64,000 nucleotides of DNA from positions 3,472,001-3,536,000 of the forward strand of contig NZ_CP011114.1 in the NCBI RefSeq assembly GCF_000993825.1. The letters run 5' to 3'. Numbering within the stretch: the first letter of the stretch is position 1; each line of letters begins with the position of its first letter. The notes under the pieces were generated by a model that did not search any database, was not told the origin of the DNA, and saw nothing but the letters and a program-made list of their open reading frames with translations. Position numbers and translations under genes: made by a program. Source of the DNA: Paenibacillus durus ATCC 35681 (GTDB taxonomy: Bacteria; Bacillota; Bacilli; Paenibacillales; Paenibacillaceae). Below are positions 1 to 9,829 of this stretch, piece after piece.

Positions 1-1980
1 GGTCTCGCCAAAATCATAGGCATTAATAAGACGCGAAATATCGCGGGAAGTTTCGTTCAGGCGGTGTAAAATCCAGCGGTCGGCGGTGCCGAGCTTGCCG
101 GAAACGTCGATATCTTCAAAGGTCACGCCCTCCAGGTTCATCAGCGCGAAGCGCGAGGCATTCCAGATCTTGTTCGCAAAATTACGCGCCTGCTCGACCT
201 TCTCCCAGCGGAAACGCAGGTCCTGCCCCGGCGTGCTGCCTGTCGAAATCATATAGCGCATGGCGTCGGCGCCGTACTTCTCGATAACTTCGAGCGGATC
301 TACGCCGTTGCCGAGCGATTTGGACATTTTGCGTCCTTCGGCGTCGCGGACAAGGCCGTGTATCAGCACATCCGAGAATGGCTTCTCGCCGGTGAATTCC
401 AGCGCCGTGAAGATCATCCGCGCCACCCAGAAATAGATAATGTCGTAGCCCGTTACAAGCACATCGGTCGGATAATAGCGTTTCATATCCTCGCTGTCAT
501 CCGGCCAGCCAAGGGTCGAGAACGGCCACAAGCCGGAGCTGAACCACGTATCAAGCACATCCTCGTCCTGCTTCAGATCGCTCAGGCCGCTGATCCGGCG
601 CGCTTCTTCTTCGTCGCGGGCGACTACCATCTCGCCGGTGGATTCGGAATACCAGGCCGGAATGCGGTGACCCCACCACAATTGGCGGGAAATGCACCAG
701 TCGCGCACATTTTCGATCCAGTGCAGATAAATCTTCTCGAACCGTTCAGGCACGAAGTTAACGCCGGTGCCGTCTTTTTGCGCCTTGATCGCCGCTTCGG
801 CGAGCGGCTGCATCGCGACGAACCATTGCGTCGACAGATAAGGCTCAACCACGGCACCTGAGCGCTCGCTGTGACCTACCTGATGAACATGGTCCTCGGT
901 GGAAATGAGCACGCCCTGTTCTTTCAGGTCAGCGGTAATGTTCTTGCGGCATTCGCTGCGGTCCTGCCCCTGATAAGGCCCCGCTTCGCTGTTCATCGTG
1001 CCGCTCTCGTCCATAACGACGATCTGCGGCAGGTTGTGGCGCTGGCCGACCTCGAAGTCGTTCGGGTCATGGGCCGGCGTAATTTTAACCGCGCCGCTGC
1101 CGAACTCTTTATCCACGTACTCGTCGGCAATAACCGGAATCTCGCGGCCCACAATCGGCAGAATCAGCGTCTTCCCGATCATGTCTTTATACCGCTCATC
1201 CTCCGGATGAACCGCTACCGCCGTGTCCCCAAGCATCGTCTCCGGACGCGTGGTCGCTACCGTAATGAAGCCGCTGCCGTCCTTCAGTGGATAGCGCAGA
1301 TGATAGAGATGGCCGTTAACTTCCTTATACTCTACCTCGATGTCGGACAGGGCCGTGCGGGCTGCAGGGTCCCAGTTGATGATGCGCTTGCCACGATAGA
1401 TGAGGCCCTTTTCGTACAGCTTGACGAAGACCTCGCGAACCGCTTTGGACAGCCCTTCGTCCAGCGTGAACCGTTCGCGGCTGTAATCGAGCGACAGCCC
1501 CATTTTTGCCCACTGCTCATGAATCGTTGCCGCATACTGGTCTTTCCATGCCCATACCTGCTCCAGGAACTTCTCGCGGCCGAGATCGTAGCGGGAGATG
1601 TTCTGCGCGCGCAGCTTCTGCTCCACCTTGGTCTGAGTAGCAATCCCCGCATGGTCCGTTCCCGGCAGCCACAGCGTATCATAGCCCTGCATCCGCTTCG
1701 TGCGAATGAGAATATCCTGCAGCGTAAAATCGAGCGCATGCCCGATATGCAGCATCCCCGTTACGTTCGGCGGCGGAATGACGATGGTGTACGGCTTCGC
1801 ATCCGGTCGCTGTCCGGCGCGGAAAAACCCGCCTTCCATCCAATAAGGATACCATTTCTGCTCCGCAGCTTTAGGGTCATATGTGGTCGGCATGTCGGTC
1901 TTAGCGCCTTCGGCGGAGCTGCCCCCGTTAGCTTCTAATTCCGGCTGCTGCGCCTGTATCAATTGATCTTGTTCTGCCAT
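1..1980 (-). CDS. valS: valyl-tRNA synthetase, N-terminal two thirds (runs off the window)
   Basis: Class I aminoacyl-tRNA synthetase that charges tRNA-Val in the cytoplasm. Reading the minus strand from ATG at 1980 gives an open frame to base 1. It begins [11 protein letters not shown] and contains the class I HIGH motif ([14 protein letters not shown], about residue 75) and the KMSKS loop ([12 protein letters not shown]). The editing domain lies between them. The start is fixed by ATG about 20 nt downstream of the T-box terminator. The C-terminal anticodon-binding and coiled-coil part lies beyond the left edge. The gene sits at the end of a hem-spoVID-valS order as in Bacillus, and a T-box leader controls it. 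Confidence 0.97.
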   Translation of the reverse strand, partial: MAEQDQLIQAQQPELEANGGSSAEGAKTDMPTTYDPKAAEQKWYPYWMEGGFFRAGQRPDAKPYTIVIPPPNVTGMLHIGHALDFTLQDILIRTKRMQGYDTLWLPGTDHAGIATQTKVEQKLRAQNISRYDLGREKFLEQVWAWKDQYAATIHEQWAKMGLSLDYSRERFTLDEGLSKAVREVFVKLYEKGLIYRGKRIINWDPAARTALSDIEVEYKEVNGHLYHLRYPLKDGSGFITVATTRPETMLGDTAVAVHPEDERYKDMIGKTLILPIVGREIPVIADEYVDKEFGSGAVKITPAHDPNDFEVGQRHNLPQIVVMDESGTMNSEAGPYQGQDRSECRKNITADLKEQGVLISTEDHVHQVGHSERSGAVVEPYLSTQWFVAMQPLAEAAIKAQKDGTGVNFVPERFEKIYLHWIENVRDWCISRQLWWGHRIPAWYSESTGEMVVARDEEEARRISGLSDLKQDEDVLDTWFSSGLWPFSTLGWPDDSEDMKRYYPTDVLVTGYDIIYFWVARMIFTALEFTGEKPFSDVLIHGLVRDAEGRKMSKSLGNGVDPLEVIEKYGADAMRYMISTGSTPGQDLRFRWEKVEQARNFANKIWNASRFALMNLEGVTFEDIDVSGKLGTADRWILHRLNETSRDISRLINAYDFGET

Positions 1981-1989
1981 TGCTTTCTA

Positions 1990-2350
1990 CCTCCGTAGGA
2001 TTCGGTTATTACTCTTATTTCCAACAAAAAGACCCTTCGCCCTCAAAGGACGAAAGGTCATTCTTTCGCGGTACCACCTTTGTTTCGCGTTATTCGCCAG
2101 ATAATGGCGAAGCCGGCACACTACGAACACCCGCCTATAAAACGCGACACTCTGCGCAGAAATAACGGCCTGCGGCCGGCGCGCTCTAACCTCATGGCCG
2201 TTACAGCCACCTGACGCTCAAGCGGGCGACTCCGGGGCGACTTCGGCTGGCCTTGCGTCCTACGGAAGCTCACAGCTGCTGCATTCCGCTCTCTGAAGGG
2301 CTGACCGCCTACTCTTCCCGTTCCCAGTCTTTGAAGAAATATTGCTTAAT
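1990..2350 (-). ncRNA. T-box riboswitch of valS
   Basis: This leader lies between the valS promoter and the valS start. On the minus strand it carries the T-box core AGGTGGTACCGCG (plus 2068-2080). An intrinsic terminator follows (arms GACCTTTCG / CGAAGGGTC, then TTTTTG, plus 2025-2059). Upstream, a long Stem I region has the AGAGTA and AGAGAG elements. The Stem I 3' side contains GAAGTCG, so GUC (Val; plus 2239-2241) is the candidate specifier; a second GUC at 2228-2230 leaves this uncertain. Uncharged tRNA-Val would favour the antiterminator and raise valS expression. Confidence 0.92.
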
Positions 2351-2357
2351 ACCTTAC

Positions 2358-2386
2358 ATAATACATTTTGAGTCCTGCCTAGTCAA
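2358..2386 (-). promoter_or_regulatory. SigA promoter of valS
   Basis: The minus strand reads TTGACT (-35), a 17-bp spacer, then TATTAT (-10), just upstream of the T-box leader. Spacing and hexamers are close to consensus. Confidence 0.75.
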
Positions 2387-2444
2387 CCGGAAGGCCCATA
2401 TTAAGACAGCAGTATCGACGCAATCCGATAGCGGAGTTGGCCGT

Positions 2445-2661
2445 TTACGCTTCTGTATCGTTAAATACAATATATTCATCCGCAAGCCTGATGACAATGT
2501 AAAGAGGCGAATGCTTGAATATGTACGCCCGGGTATTCCCCCAGCCTTTCAATCTGAAATGCCCTCTGACATAGGTGTCGGTGTCGGCGCCGTTCATCCG
2601 CGTTCCTTCCGGCAGTTCGTTCTCCAGCCTAAGTTCACGGATTTGATTCAACGGAAAGATA
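2445..2661 (-). pseudogene. displaced C-terminal PH-like domain of the upstream membrane protein
   Basis: This is the 3' part of the gene at 2635-3786, now in another reading frame. The segment GIFPLNQIRELRLENELPEG followed by YVRGHFRLKGWGNTRAY and IVIRLADEYIVFND resembles the small bacterial PH domain that ends DUF1648/DUF5808-type membrane proteins. Removing one base near 2661 (minus CGGGTATC to CGGGATC) joins TVHVQSPSYG directly to IFPLNQI and restores one protein of about 446 residues. No ribosome binding site of its own is evident. Either a real lesion or a sequencing error is possible. Confidence 0.6.
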
Positions 2662-3786
2662 CCCGTAGCTTGGACTTTGCACATGCACGGTTCTATCCGT
2701 ACCCAGAGTAAGTGTCGGCGCCATCCAATCTTCCCTTATGAAAAAAATCGTAAGTCCCGCAATAATCATAGCCACTAATGTAAGGGTGACGCCCATCAAG
2801 ACCTTACCGCCGCGCGTCGCCATATTGAGTGTCAAGCCAAGCCCGGTCCGCTTGGGTACCAGCATGCTTCGGTCGTTTGGATTGCAGTAAGTAATCCCGT
2901 TAATCCAGTATTCATCATCATCGGTGTAGAATCGCTGTCCGTCCGCTTCATCAAGCCGTCTGCTCCACTCATTCATTTTATAATCCGTGTACCAGGCAAC
3001 GGCAAAGGGTGCCACCACTTGGATCGCGATGATAGTATGCCAAATGGCGCCAAAGTGAGCCCAGGTATCCAGTCCGGACAGCGTGGCAGCTGCGGCAAAT
3101 ACGGCATCCAGCATGGCGATTGCCAGAAACAGCACCGACCAGTATCTTCTCTGAGCCCGGTTAAGCCCCTCATTTATCGTGCTGTCGGCGCTGTACACCT
3201 TGGTCCGCATACGCCGGAACGCCAAGGACAGAAGAAAGAATAGCAGTATCACTCCGGTCGCCTGAGCGCCCATCACTGCCCCAAATTCGCTGGAAGAACG
3301 CCACGCATAGAACATAACAGCCAGAGACAGCAGAAACGGTGCAATAAACCATATAGGAGAAAGGGACATTTGTTTCTTCAGAAAAATAAGCGTAGTATCG
3401 GCCCGGGCGACGCGCCGTTCTCCGATACTCCATTCGTGCGCACGCTTGATCCGGGCCGCAGCTCGGTGATACTTCAAGAACAATCGGTATCCTGCCCACA
3501 GCACGATGCCCATCCAGACCCACCAGTACATAAAGACCAGTGAAAAATAACGGTTTAGCATAAACAGCGGCAGAAGGGCCAGTGCGCCGACGACGATAAA
3601 GAAGGTATTACTTCGGCGGAAAGAGGACCGCAGGCTCTTCAATTCCTCGGCCTGGGAAGCATGCTCCGGGATGCCTACCCCGAAGATGATAACTCCCCCT
3701 GTTATACGCGTATGCGTGCCGTAGGATAGCTGCATTGCCAGAAGGAAAATAAGGCAAATGGGGAGCAATATCAATACCATTGTCAT
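2635..3786 (-). CDS. DUF5808-type integral membrane protein, C-terminus frameshifted
   Basis: A 383-residue multi-pass membrane protein with about eight hydrophobic segments: one at the N-terminus, a pair near 60-110, more in the middle, and one near 340-360. A cytoplasmic segment reads YTDDDEYWINGITYCNPNDR and ends with the GLGLTLN motif typical of DUF5808. The gene starts 16 nt after the stop of the GntR regulator, so the two form an operon. GntR/membrane protein pairs of this kind often respond to cell-envelope stress, but the function here is unknown. The last residues (about TVHVQSPSYG onward) leave the family frame; see the PH-like fragment downstream. Confidence 0.7.
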   Translation of the reverse strand: MTMVLILLPICLIFLLAMQLSYGTHTRITGGVIIFGVGIPEHASQAEELKSLRSSFRRSNTFFIVVGALALLPLFMLNRYFSLVFMYWWVWMGIVLWAGYRLFLKYHRAAARIKRAHEWSIGERRVARADTTLIFLKKQMSLSPIWFIAPFLLSLAVMFYAWRSSSEFGAVMGAQATGVILLFFLLSLAFRRMRTKVYSADSTINEGLNRAQRRYWSVLFLAIAMLDAVFAAAATLSGLDTWAHFGAIWHTIIAIQVVAPFAVAWYTDYKMNEWSRRLDEADGQRFYTDDDEYWINGITYCNPNDRSMLVPKRTGLGLTLNMATRGGKVLMGVTLTLVAMIIAGLTIFFIREDWMAPTLTLGTDRTVHVQSPSYGYLSVESNP

Positions 3787-3801
3787 TTCACTCCTCCCTT
3801 T

Positions 3802-4197
3802 CTATTCCGCAATCGGTCGCTGTCCGGCAGTGATCGCGGCAAAAATATCCGCGCAGGTGTCCAAGAACTCCTTGCGGCCAACTCCCTTGAGGCTGGCTTC
3901 GCTAATGACAAGGGTCAGTTCCTGCTCCAGCTTCTCCCTGTACTCCGCGTTTCCGCCCTCAGGCCTTGTTACCGCGGCACCGTGCCTGCGGTCAATCGTA
4001 AGGAACCCTTCGTTTTTCAGAATGGCAAAGGCTTTATTTACCGTCATCGCATTTATGCCGAGCTCCTCCGCCAGTTGGCGGATCGTCGGCAGCCTCTCGC
4101 CGTCCTGCAAATCGCCCCTGCCGATTCCCACGACCACCGCATTGCGGAGCTGCACGTAAATAGGCGTCTCGCTCTTGAAATCCAGCGTAATAATCAT
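3802..4197 (-). CDS. GntR-family (YtrA-type) transcriptional regulator
   Basis: A 131-residue DNA-binding protein. The winged helix-turn-helix covers about residues 10-75 (PIYVQLRNAVVVGIGRG, then LPTIRQLAEELGINAMTVNKAF). A short helical tail of about 45 residues replaces the large effector domain of other GntR proteins, as in the YtrA subfamily. ATG at 4197 was chosen because AATTGGAGG precedes it; the longer open frame upstream runs through the AT-rich operator and is not credible. It is the first gene of a two-gene operon with the frameshifted membrane protein and probably represses its own promoter at 4218-4254. Confidence 0.88.
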   Translation of the reverse strand: MIITLDFKSETPIYVQLRNAVVVGIGRGDLQDGERLPTIRQLAEELGINAMTVNKAFAILKNEGFLTIDRRHGAAVTRPEGGNAEYREKLEQELTLVISEASLKGVGRKEFLDTCADIFAAITAGQRPIAE

Positions 4198-4217
4198 GTG
4201 ATTCCTCCAATTAATAA

Positions 4218-4254
4218 GTATTATTTGTATTATATAATATAATATAAATAATAC
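4218..4254. promoter_or_regulatory. AT-rich inverted repeat, probable GntR operator/promoter
   Basis: GTATTATTT (4218-4226) and AAATAATAC (4246-4254) are perfect inverted arms around a TA-rich centre containing TATAAT-like hexamers. The repeat lies 20 nt upstream of the GntR start. YtrA-type regulators usually bind such repeats at their own promoter. Confidence 0.6.
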
Positions 4255-4257
4255 AAT

Positions 4258-4290
4258 ATAAAAACGCCTCCCTTGTAGGAAGACGTGTTT
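4258..4290 (-). terminator. intrinsic terminator downstream of spoVID
   Basis: On the minus strand ACACGTCTTCC, loop TACAA and GGGAGGCGTT pair with one bulge and G-U pairs. TTTTTATATTG follows. Confidence 0.6.
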
Positions 4291-4360
4291 ATTGGTATAG
4301 CTCAATCATAATCCCGGCTGCGAGTCAGCCGATAGGTAGCTATATTCTGTCTGCAAGTCC

Positions 4361-5719
4361 TTACGGAATATAAAGCACCTGTCCTTCCTCCACTGTCTGG
4401 CCGGACAGGCGGTTGTACAGAACCAGCTCGCGGGCGCTGAGCTGATATTTCTCCGCAATCGTATCCAGCGTTTCCTCACGCTGCACGATGCAGAGGCGAA
4501 CCTTGCGGAAAGCCTTCTCGCCATCCGTATTCCGGATGAACCGGCTCTTCCATTCAGTGTCATCGGAGACTTCAACGGGAACGGCCGATGCTGCGGAAGG
4601 CGCTTTTTCCGCCAGGTCCTCCTCCTGTTCGCTGTGCGTGCGGCCCGAAGGCAGCAGGGATGAGAAGGTCAGATTCTCTTTCGCCTGTTCTCCGCTGTCC
4701 TTTTTGCTGCCAAGGGCGACCTTTAGATCAGGCTTCTCCTCCGGGGAAAGGGCAGGCGCCGAGAGACTGCCGGTATCCTGTGCAAGAAGTTCCTCCGTCT
4801 CATTGCTGCCGATCTGGGCGAGGGACTCAAGGGAGGCGCCGTCTGAAGGATCCGTAATATTTGTACTCTCCGCGCCGTCCGCCGCCGCAATATCCGCCGT
4901 TTCCGCAGCGGGCGTCCGTTCGCGGGCAAACGGGCTGCCGCCTGCTTCTGTGCCGTCCGAGGCAAAATGACTCCAGCTATCCGCAGTCTTCCGCTGGCCG
5001 CTAAACTCCGTCTCTTGCTCTGCGGTAAACGGCTGGCCGCTCTCCGTATGAATCTCGGCATCCTGGTTCTCCTCCAGATTCAAGATGGGCGATGCATCGC
5101 CGCCTTCACTCTGCGTGATGCCCGAAAACGCATGAGCGCCACTGAATGCTCCCGTCTGCTCCCGTTCATGGACAGCCTCATCTGTTATCCCTTCTCCGAA
5201 TGTCCAAGACGGATTTTCATACGATCCTTCGCCTCCTTCTGCCGGAATCGCGGTCTTTGCGGCCTGCCCTCTATCTTCTTCATCCGGGGAATAAGCAACG
5301 GTAAACTCTTCTCGCTGCCAGGCGGGAACCTGCTCCGTCCCGCCGATTCCGCGCAGCGACAGCACACCGGTAATATTCACGCTGCGCATCGTCAGCAGGT
5401 CAATGTCGAAATTTTCAATTTCCACCCCGATCTCTTCAAGCGAGTTCACCCGGGCTAGAGGCACTGTAATTTCAACTGGAATGGAATGTTCCAAATGGTT
5501 CGTTCTGTCGTCTTCGCTCCGGTAAAGGCCCGTCAGCAGCAGCTGTCCATGCAGCTCCGCCCGGTCCTCGCGTTGAGTGACCTGAATATCCGGCAGCAGC
5601 TCAACCTCTTCCAGTGCGGCGATCCCCGGAAGGTCTTGAGGCAGGTGAATGCGTTCGTAAATATCAAACCGCAGGCCGTGGGACTGGTCAAACACGGGAA
5701 ATGTCCTCCTTTTTGGCAT
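4361..5719 (-). CDS. spoVID: stage VI sporulation protein D (LysM spore-coat morphogenetic protein)
   Basis: A 452-residue protein for spore coat encasement in the mother cell. The N-terminal domain (about 1-140; FDQSHGLRFDIYERIHLP, then DIQVTQREDRAELHGQLLL) matches the SpoVID N-terminal assembly domain. A long acidic, low-complexity middle (about 150-390) is rich in E, G, S and A. A C-terminal LysM domain (about 405-452; CIVQREETLDTIAEKYQLS) ends the protein. SpoVID follows hemL in Bacillus; here greA and an rRNA/tRNA pseudouridine synthase lie between. The middle region is poorly conserved in the family, so the call rests on the two ends and on context. Confidence 0.85.
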   Translation of the reverse strand: MPKRRTFPVFDQSHGLRFDIYERIHLPQDLPGIAALEEVELLPDIQVTQREDRAELHGQLLLTGLYRSEDDRTNHLEHSIPVEITVPLARVNSLEEIGVEIENFDIDLLTMRSVNITGVLSLRGIGGTEQVPAWQREEFTVAYSPDEEDRGQAAKTAIPAEGGEGSYENPSWTFGEGITDEAVHEREQTGAFSGAHAFSGITQSEGGDASPILNLEENQDAEIHTESGQPFTAEQETEFSGQRKTADSWSHFASDGTEAGGSPFARERTPAAETADIAAADGAESTNITDPSDGASLESLAQIGSNETEELLAQDTGSLSAPALSPEEKPDLKVALGSKKDSGEQAKENLTFSSLLPSGRTHSEQEEDLAEKAPSAASAVPVEVSDDTEWKSRFIRNTDGEKAFRKVRLCIVQREETLDTIAEKYQLSARELVLYNRLSGQTVEEGQVLYIP

Positions 5720-5902
5720 AATCTAACCCCGGAACAGACCCGGAGCATAAGCCCAAAATGTTACTCTCCCCATGTATATGCTTCTAAAAAGGACACATGA
5801 CAATCTGCCCGAAAACGCCGGAATGGAATAGCCCATTATCACATACACCCTCATATAGGGTACAATAGAGTTAAAAGCGACAAATTGGGAGTAGTGATCA
5901 AA

Positions 5903-6388
5903 ATGGCTAACAAGGAAGATGAAATCATTCTGACACCGGAGGGCTTTGCCCAACTGGAGGAAGAGCTTAAAGAGCTTAAAACAGTCAAACGCAAGGAACT
6001 GGCAGAGCGTCTGAAGGTGGCAATCAGCTATGGCGACCTCAAGGAAAACAGCGAGTATCATTCCGCCAAGGACGATCAGGCATTTATGGAGACACGAATC
6101 AAGCAGGTGGAGAACATGTTGAAGTACGCCCGTGTCGTTGATGCAGACAGTTTAGACGTTACCTCCGTCGCCATTGGCTCGATTGTCGTGCTGAATGATG
6201 TTGAGTTCTCGGAGAAAGTCGAATACCGGATTGTCAGCCCCGCCGAGGCCGATGTGGCCCAGAATAAAATTTCGTATGAAAGTCCCTTGGGCAAAGAGCT
6301 TATCGGCAAAAAAGCCGGCAGCGTCATCAAGGTGGATGCGCCTGCAGGCGTGATCGAGTATGAGCTGCTTGATATCCGGCTCGTATAA
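5903..6388 (+). CDS. greA: transcription elongation factor GreA
   Basis: A 161-residue factor that enters the RNA polymerase secondary channel and stimulates cleavage of backtracked RNA. The N-terminal antiparallel coiled coil covers about 5-78 (LTPEGFAQLEEELKELK, then ISYGDLKENSEYHSAKDDQA with the acidic tip residues). A C-terminal FKBP-like domain follows (ESPLGKELIGKKAGSVI). ATG at 5903 is preferred over TTG at 5885 because MANKEDEIILTPEGF matches usual GreA ends. It is the only plus-strand gene in the first 34 kb. A TACAAT -10 box lies at 5861-5866 with a weak TTATCA -35. Confidence 0.96.
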   Translation: MANKEDEIILTPEGFAQLEEELKELKTVKRKELAERLKVAISYGDLKENSEYHSAKDDQAFMETRIKQVENMLKYARVVDADSLDVTSVAIGSIVVLNDVEFSEKVEYRIVSPAEADVAQNKISYESPLGKELIGKKAGSVIKVDAPAGVIEYELLDIRLV

Positions 6389-6493
6389 CATAAGCCCTAC
6401 GAGAAGAAACGGCTCCGCCGTCCTTTTAGCAGCTTAAGCTTCCGAGGTGGCGATACGAGTATCGTTTTTAAGTACCGTTTCTCGTAGGAATAA

Positions 6494-6546
6494 AAAAAGG
6501 ATCGGAAGCAATCGGCAGCTTGGCTGACGCGCTTCTGATCCTTTTT
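6494..6546. terminator. bidirectional terminator between greA and the pseudouridine synthase gene
   Basis: AAAAAGGATCGGAAGC (6494-6509) pairs with GCTTCTGATCCTTTTT (6531-6546) with one mismatch. The A- and T-tracts at both ends let it work for both convergent genes. Confidence 0.85.
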
Positions 6547-6552
6547 GCTTGT

Positions 6553-7497
6553 TTACCCGATGCGGCCGCTAAGGGCATTCCGCAGCAGGAGCATATCCTC
6601 CGGCCAGGGATCGGCAACTTCAAGCGCCTCCCCGCTCCACGGATGCGCAAAGCGCAAGGTTTCCCCGTGCAGCGCCTGCCGCAGCAGCGGACGGGTTCCA
6701 TTCACTTCCGGCGCCATCGGCCCGCCATACAGCGCATCTCCATATAAGGGATGCCCCACATGGCTTAAATGCACCCGGATTTGGTGCGTTCTGCCTGTCT
6801 CCAGCTCGATCTGCACCAGAGAAGCACCCGTCCACACCTCGCTGCCGACAATCCGGGTTACGGCATGCTGTCCGCCGGGAGACACCCTCCGGCGCGAGGC
6901 ATGGTGGCGGTCGCGGCCGATCGGCAGATCGATCACGGTCAGCGAATGCGGCACCTCGCCCTGGACAATGGCGGCATACCGGCGGGAAATAGCCTTGGCG
7001 CGCATGGCCTCGTCCAGAACCGTTTGCGCAAATTCATTCTTCGCATACAGCACCGGTCCGGTCGTTTCCTTATCCAGCCGATGGATATGCCGCACGGCGC
7101 AGTTCTCGCCGGAGGCGGCGTAATGGGCGGCGACCGCATGGTCCAGCGTCACGCCATTTCCGCTTCCGTCCGGATGAACCGCTATGCCAGCAGGCTTATG
7201 GACGATAAGGCAGAAATCATCCTCGTACAGCACCTCAAGCTCATGCCAGACCGGTTCAATCCCTGGTTCTCTGGGCGGAAAGAGCGCCAGCCTCAGCCGG
7301 TCACCCCTCCACTGGATACCCCCCTCACGGTGAAGCCGGGCAAGCAGCTTGTCCGGCATTCCCGCCGTCTCCCTAAGCCATCGGTCAATGGCTGCACCAG
7401 TGTCCTCCGCAGCAGTCACCCTGCGGCCGGGCGTCGTCTCCAGCCATTCCCCTCGGCGGACCCAGCCGGGCTTCCTCACAGGTTCGCCCGGCTTCAC
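6553..7497 (-). CDS. RluA/RluD-family pseudouridine synthase
   Basis: A 314-residue enzyme that isomerises uridine to pseudouridine in rRNA or tRNA. The catalytic motif HRLDKETTG, with the conserved aspartate, lies at about 140. [20 protein letters not shown] is the second family signature. The N-terminal about 80 residues resemble a reduced S4-like region ([18 protein letters not shown]). The GTG start at 7497 overlaps the hemL TGA by GTGA, so it is translationally coupled to hemL. Which RNA position it modifies cannot be told from sequence. Confidence 0.92.
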   Translation of the reverse strand: MKPGEPVRKPGWVRRGEWLETTPGRRVTAAEDTGAAIDRWLRETAGMPDKLLARLHREGGIQWRGDRLRLALFPPREPGIEPVWHELEVLYEDDFCLIVHKPAGIAVHPDGSGNGVTLDHAVAAHYAASGENCAVRHIHRLDKETTGPVLYAKNEFAQTVLDEAMRAKAISRRYAAIVQGEVPHSLTVIDLPIGRDRHHASRRRVSPGGQHAVTRIVGSEVWTGASLVQIELETGRTHQIRVHLSHVGHPLYGDALYGGPMAPEVNGTRPLLRQALHGETLRFAHPWSGEALEVADPWPEDMLLLRNALSGRIG

Positions 7498-8795
7498 AGC
7501 GCCTTCAATGCGGCGCGGTGAGCCTCAATTGTGTCATCGATATCCTGCTCGCTGTGCACCGCCGAAATAAACATGCCCTCAAATTGCGAAGGCGGCAGGC
7601 TTATTCCCTGTTCCAGCATTTTACCGAAGTAGGCGCGGAAACGGTTTACATCGCTGCTCTTCGCGTTATCGTAGTTGGTTACCGGCTCCGCCGTAAAGAA
7701 CGGGCACACCATCGAGCCGACCCGGTTTACGGTCAGCGGAATTCCGGCTTCTTCCGCATTGGCCTTAAGCCCTGCTTCCAGCCGCGCGCCAAGGCTTTCC
7801 AGACGGTCGTAAACTTCCGGCGTCAACAGCTTCAGCGTCGTAAGACCCGCCGCCATCGCCAGCGGATTGCCGCTGAGCGTGCCCGCCTGGTAAATCGGGC
7901 CGGTAGGCGCGATCTGATCCATAATCTCCCGGCGTCCGCCATAGGCGCCGACAGGAAGTCCGCCGCCGATCACCTTCCCGAAGCAGGTCAGGTCCGGCCG
8001 GATGCCGAACAGGCCCTGTGCGCAGCCCCGGTTCACGCGGAAACCGGTCATCACCTCGTCAAACACAAGCAAAGCGCCATAGTCCTCAGTGATTTTGCGC
8101 AAGCCTTCCAGAAATCCGTTGGCAGGCGGGACAACGCCCATATTTCCAGCAATCGGCTCGACAATGACAGCCGCGATATCGTTGCCGTAACGCTCGAAGG
8201 CCAGCTCGACCGATTCCAGGCTGTTGTACGGCACCGCAATCGTGTTCGAGGCTATGCCTTCCGGCACCCCCGGACTGTCCGGCAGCCCAAGCGTCGCAAC
8301 GCCGGAACCGGCTTTGATCAGCAGACTGTCGCCATGACCGTGATAGGAGCCCTCAAATTTCAGGATTTTATTCCTTCCCGTATATCCGCGAGCCAGACGA
8401 ATCGCGCTCATGGTCGCTTCCGTGCCGGAGTTTACCATACGCACGATATCCACGGACTCGACGCGCTCCACAACCGTCTTGGCCATTTCCGTCTCCAGCA
8501 GCGTCGGCGCGCCAAAGCTCGTTCCTTTGGCCGCCGTTTCATGCAGCGCTTTGACGACTTCCGGATGGGCATGGCCCATAATGAGCGGTCCCCAGGAGCA
8601 GACATAATCGATAAAGCTGTTGCCGTCAATATCATAGATCCGGGAGCCTTCCCCGCGTTCCACATACACCGGAGTCAAACCAACCGACCTGAACGCCCGA
8701 ACCGGGCTGTTCACCCCGCCGGGAATATAATGCTTCGCCTCTTCAAAGGCGGCCCGGGAAGCTTCCTCTCTCCGGGCGATCCTTTCCTTACCCAC
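7494..8795 (-). CDS. hemL: glutamate-1-semialdehyde 2,1-aminomutase
   Basis: A 433-residue PLP enzyme that converts glutamate-1-semialdehyde to 5-aminolevulinate, step 2 of the C5 haem pathway. Family landmarks are [10 protein letters not shown] near 30, [15 protein letters not shown] near 120, [15 protein letters not shown] near 150, [10 protein letters not shown] near 245, and the PLP lysine in [17 protein letters not shown] near 270. Length is normal. It follows hemB after a 32-nt gap and precedes the pseudouridine synthase. Confidence 0.98.
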   Translation of the reverse strand: MGKERIARREEASRAAFEEAKHYIPGGVNSPVRAFRSVGLTPVYVERGEGSRIYDIDGNSFIDYVCSWGPLIMGHAHPEVVKALHETAAKGTSFGAPTLLETEMAKTVVERVESVDIVRMVNSGTEATMSAIRLARGYTGRNKILKFEGSYHGHGDSLLIKAGSGVATLGLPDSPGVPEGIASNTIAVPYNSLESVELAFERYGNDIAAVIVEPIAGNMGVVPPANGFLEGLRKITEDYGALLVFDEVMTGFRVNRGCAQGLFGIRPDLTCFGKVIGGGLPVGAYGGRREIMDQIAPTGPIYQAGTLSGNPLAMAAGLTTLKLLTPEVYDRLESLGARLEAGLKANAEEAGIPLTVNRVGSMVCPFFTAEPVTNYDNAKSSDVNRFRAYFGKMLEQGISLPPSQFEGMFISAVHSEQDIDDTIEAHRAALKAL

Positions 8796-8827
8796 ACTTC
8801 ATTCCTCCTGTCTTGGAATCTGCCGTT

Positions 8828-9829
8828 CTATTCCCCGCGCAGCCAGCGAACCGAGTCCTTCGCGTGGTACGTTATGATGGTATCGGCCCCTGCACGCTTC
8901 AGTCCTGTCAGAAGCTCCAGAACAATCGCTTTCTCATTGATCCAGCCCTGCTGCGCAGCCGCCTTGACCATCGAGTATTCGCCGCTGACATTATAGGCGA
9001 CGAGCGGAAGATCAAATTGCTCGCGGATAACGCGGATAACGTCCATATAAGCGAGCGCGGGCTTCACCATCAGCATGTCGGCGCCTTCCAGCACGTCGCT
9101 CTCCGCTTCACGGATCGCTTCGCGAACATTCGCCGGGTCCATCTGGTAAGTCTTCCGGTCGCCGAACTGCGGCGCCGAATCCGCCGCCTCCCGGAACGGT
9201 CCGTAGAAAGCGGAAGCGTATTTAACCGAATAGGACATGATCGGCACATGCTCGAACCCGGCCTCATCCAGCCCGGCGCGAATCGCCTGCACGAATCCAT
9301 CCATCATGTTCGATGGCGCGATGATGTCCGCACCGGCCTTCGCCTGCGACACCGCCGTACGGGTGAGCAACTCAAGCGAAGCGTCATTTATCACATCGCC
9401 GTGCAGGACGCCGTCCACAGTATGAGTATGCACCATACCGCAGTGGCCGTGGTCTGTGAACTCGCACAGGCAGGTATCGGCGACAACAAGTAGTTCGGGA
9501 TACCACTCTTTAATCAGTCGCGTCGCCTCCTGCACGATTCCGTTCTCGTCAAATCCGGAAGAACCCACAGCGTCCTTCGTCTCGGGAATACCGAACAGCA
9601 GAACGGCGGGTATGCCGAGGGAGACGATTTCATCCACTTCCTCCTTCAGCATGTCAAGCGAGAAATGATAGACGCCCGGCATAGAAGCGATCTCTCTTTT
9701 AATTCCGGTTCCATATGTAACAAATATCGGCTGTATCAAATCCAGCGGATTCAGCACGGTCTCGCGCACCATTCCGCGAATACCGGCGGAAGCGCGCAAG
9801 CGGCGGTGCCGCACAATCGGAAAAGCCAT
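8828..9829 (-). CDS. hemB: porphobilinogen synthase (delta-aminolevulinate dehydratase)
   Basis: A 333-residue enzyme that condenses two 5-aminolevulinates to porphobilinogen. The zinc cysteines are in [14 protein letters not shown] (about 120-132). The two Schiff-base lysines are in [14 protein letters not shown] and [15 protein letters not shown] at 9829 follows AGGAGG. Upstream lies a 425-bp gene-free region with a promoter element identical over 19 bp to one before hemA, so hemB-hemL-rlu may be transcribed separately from hemA-hemD. Confidence 0.98.
   Translation of the reverse strand: MAFPIVRHRRLRASAGIRGMVRETVLNPLDLIQPIFVTYGTGIKREIASMPGVYHFSLDMLKEEVDEIVSLGIPAVLLFGIPETKDAVGSSGFDENGIVQEATRLIKEWYPELLVVADTCLCEFTDHGHCGMVHTHTVDGVLHGDVINDASLELLTRTAVSQAKAGADIIAPSNMMDGFVQAIRAGLDEAGFEHVPIMSYSVKYASAFYGPFREAADSAPQFGDRKTYQMDPANVREAIREAESDVLEGADMLMVKPALAYMDVIRVIREQFDLPLVAYNVSGEYSMVKAAAQQGWINEKAIVLELLTGLKRAGADTIITYHAKDSVRWLRGE

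Noticed and set aside
871-1938. Long plus-strand frame (355 codons)
   Set aside because: It lies antisense to valS, is rich in Arg and His as expected of a shadow frame in GC-rich coding DNA, and has no family motif.
5723-6061. 112-codon minus-strand frame over greA
   Set aside because: It is antisense to greA, whose identity is certain.
7518-8996. 492-codon plus-strand frame
   Set aside because: It is antisense to hemL and hemB, both certain, and has no recognisable domain.
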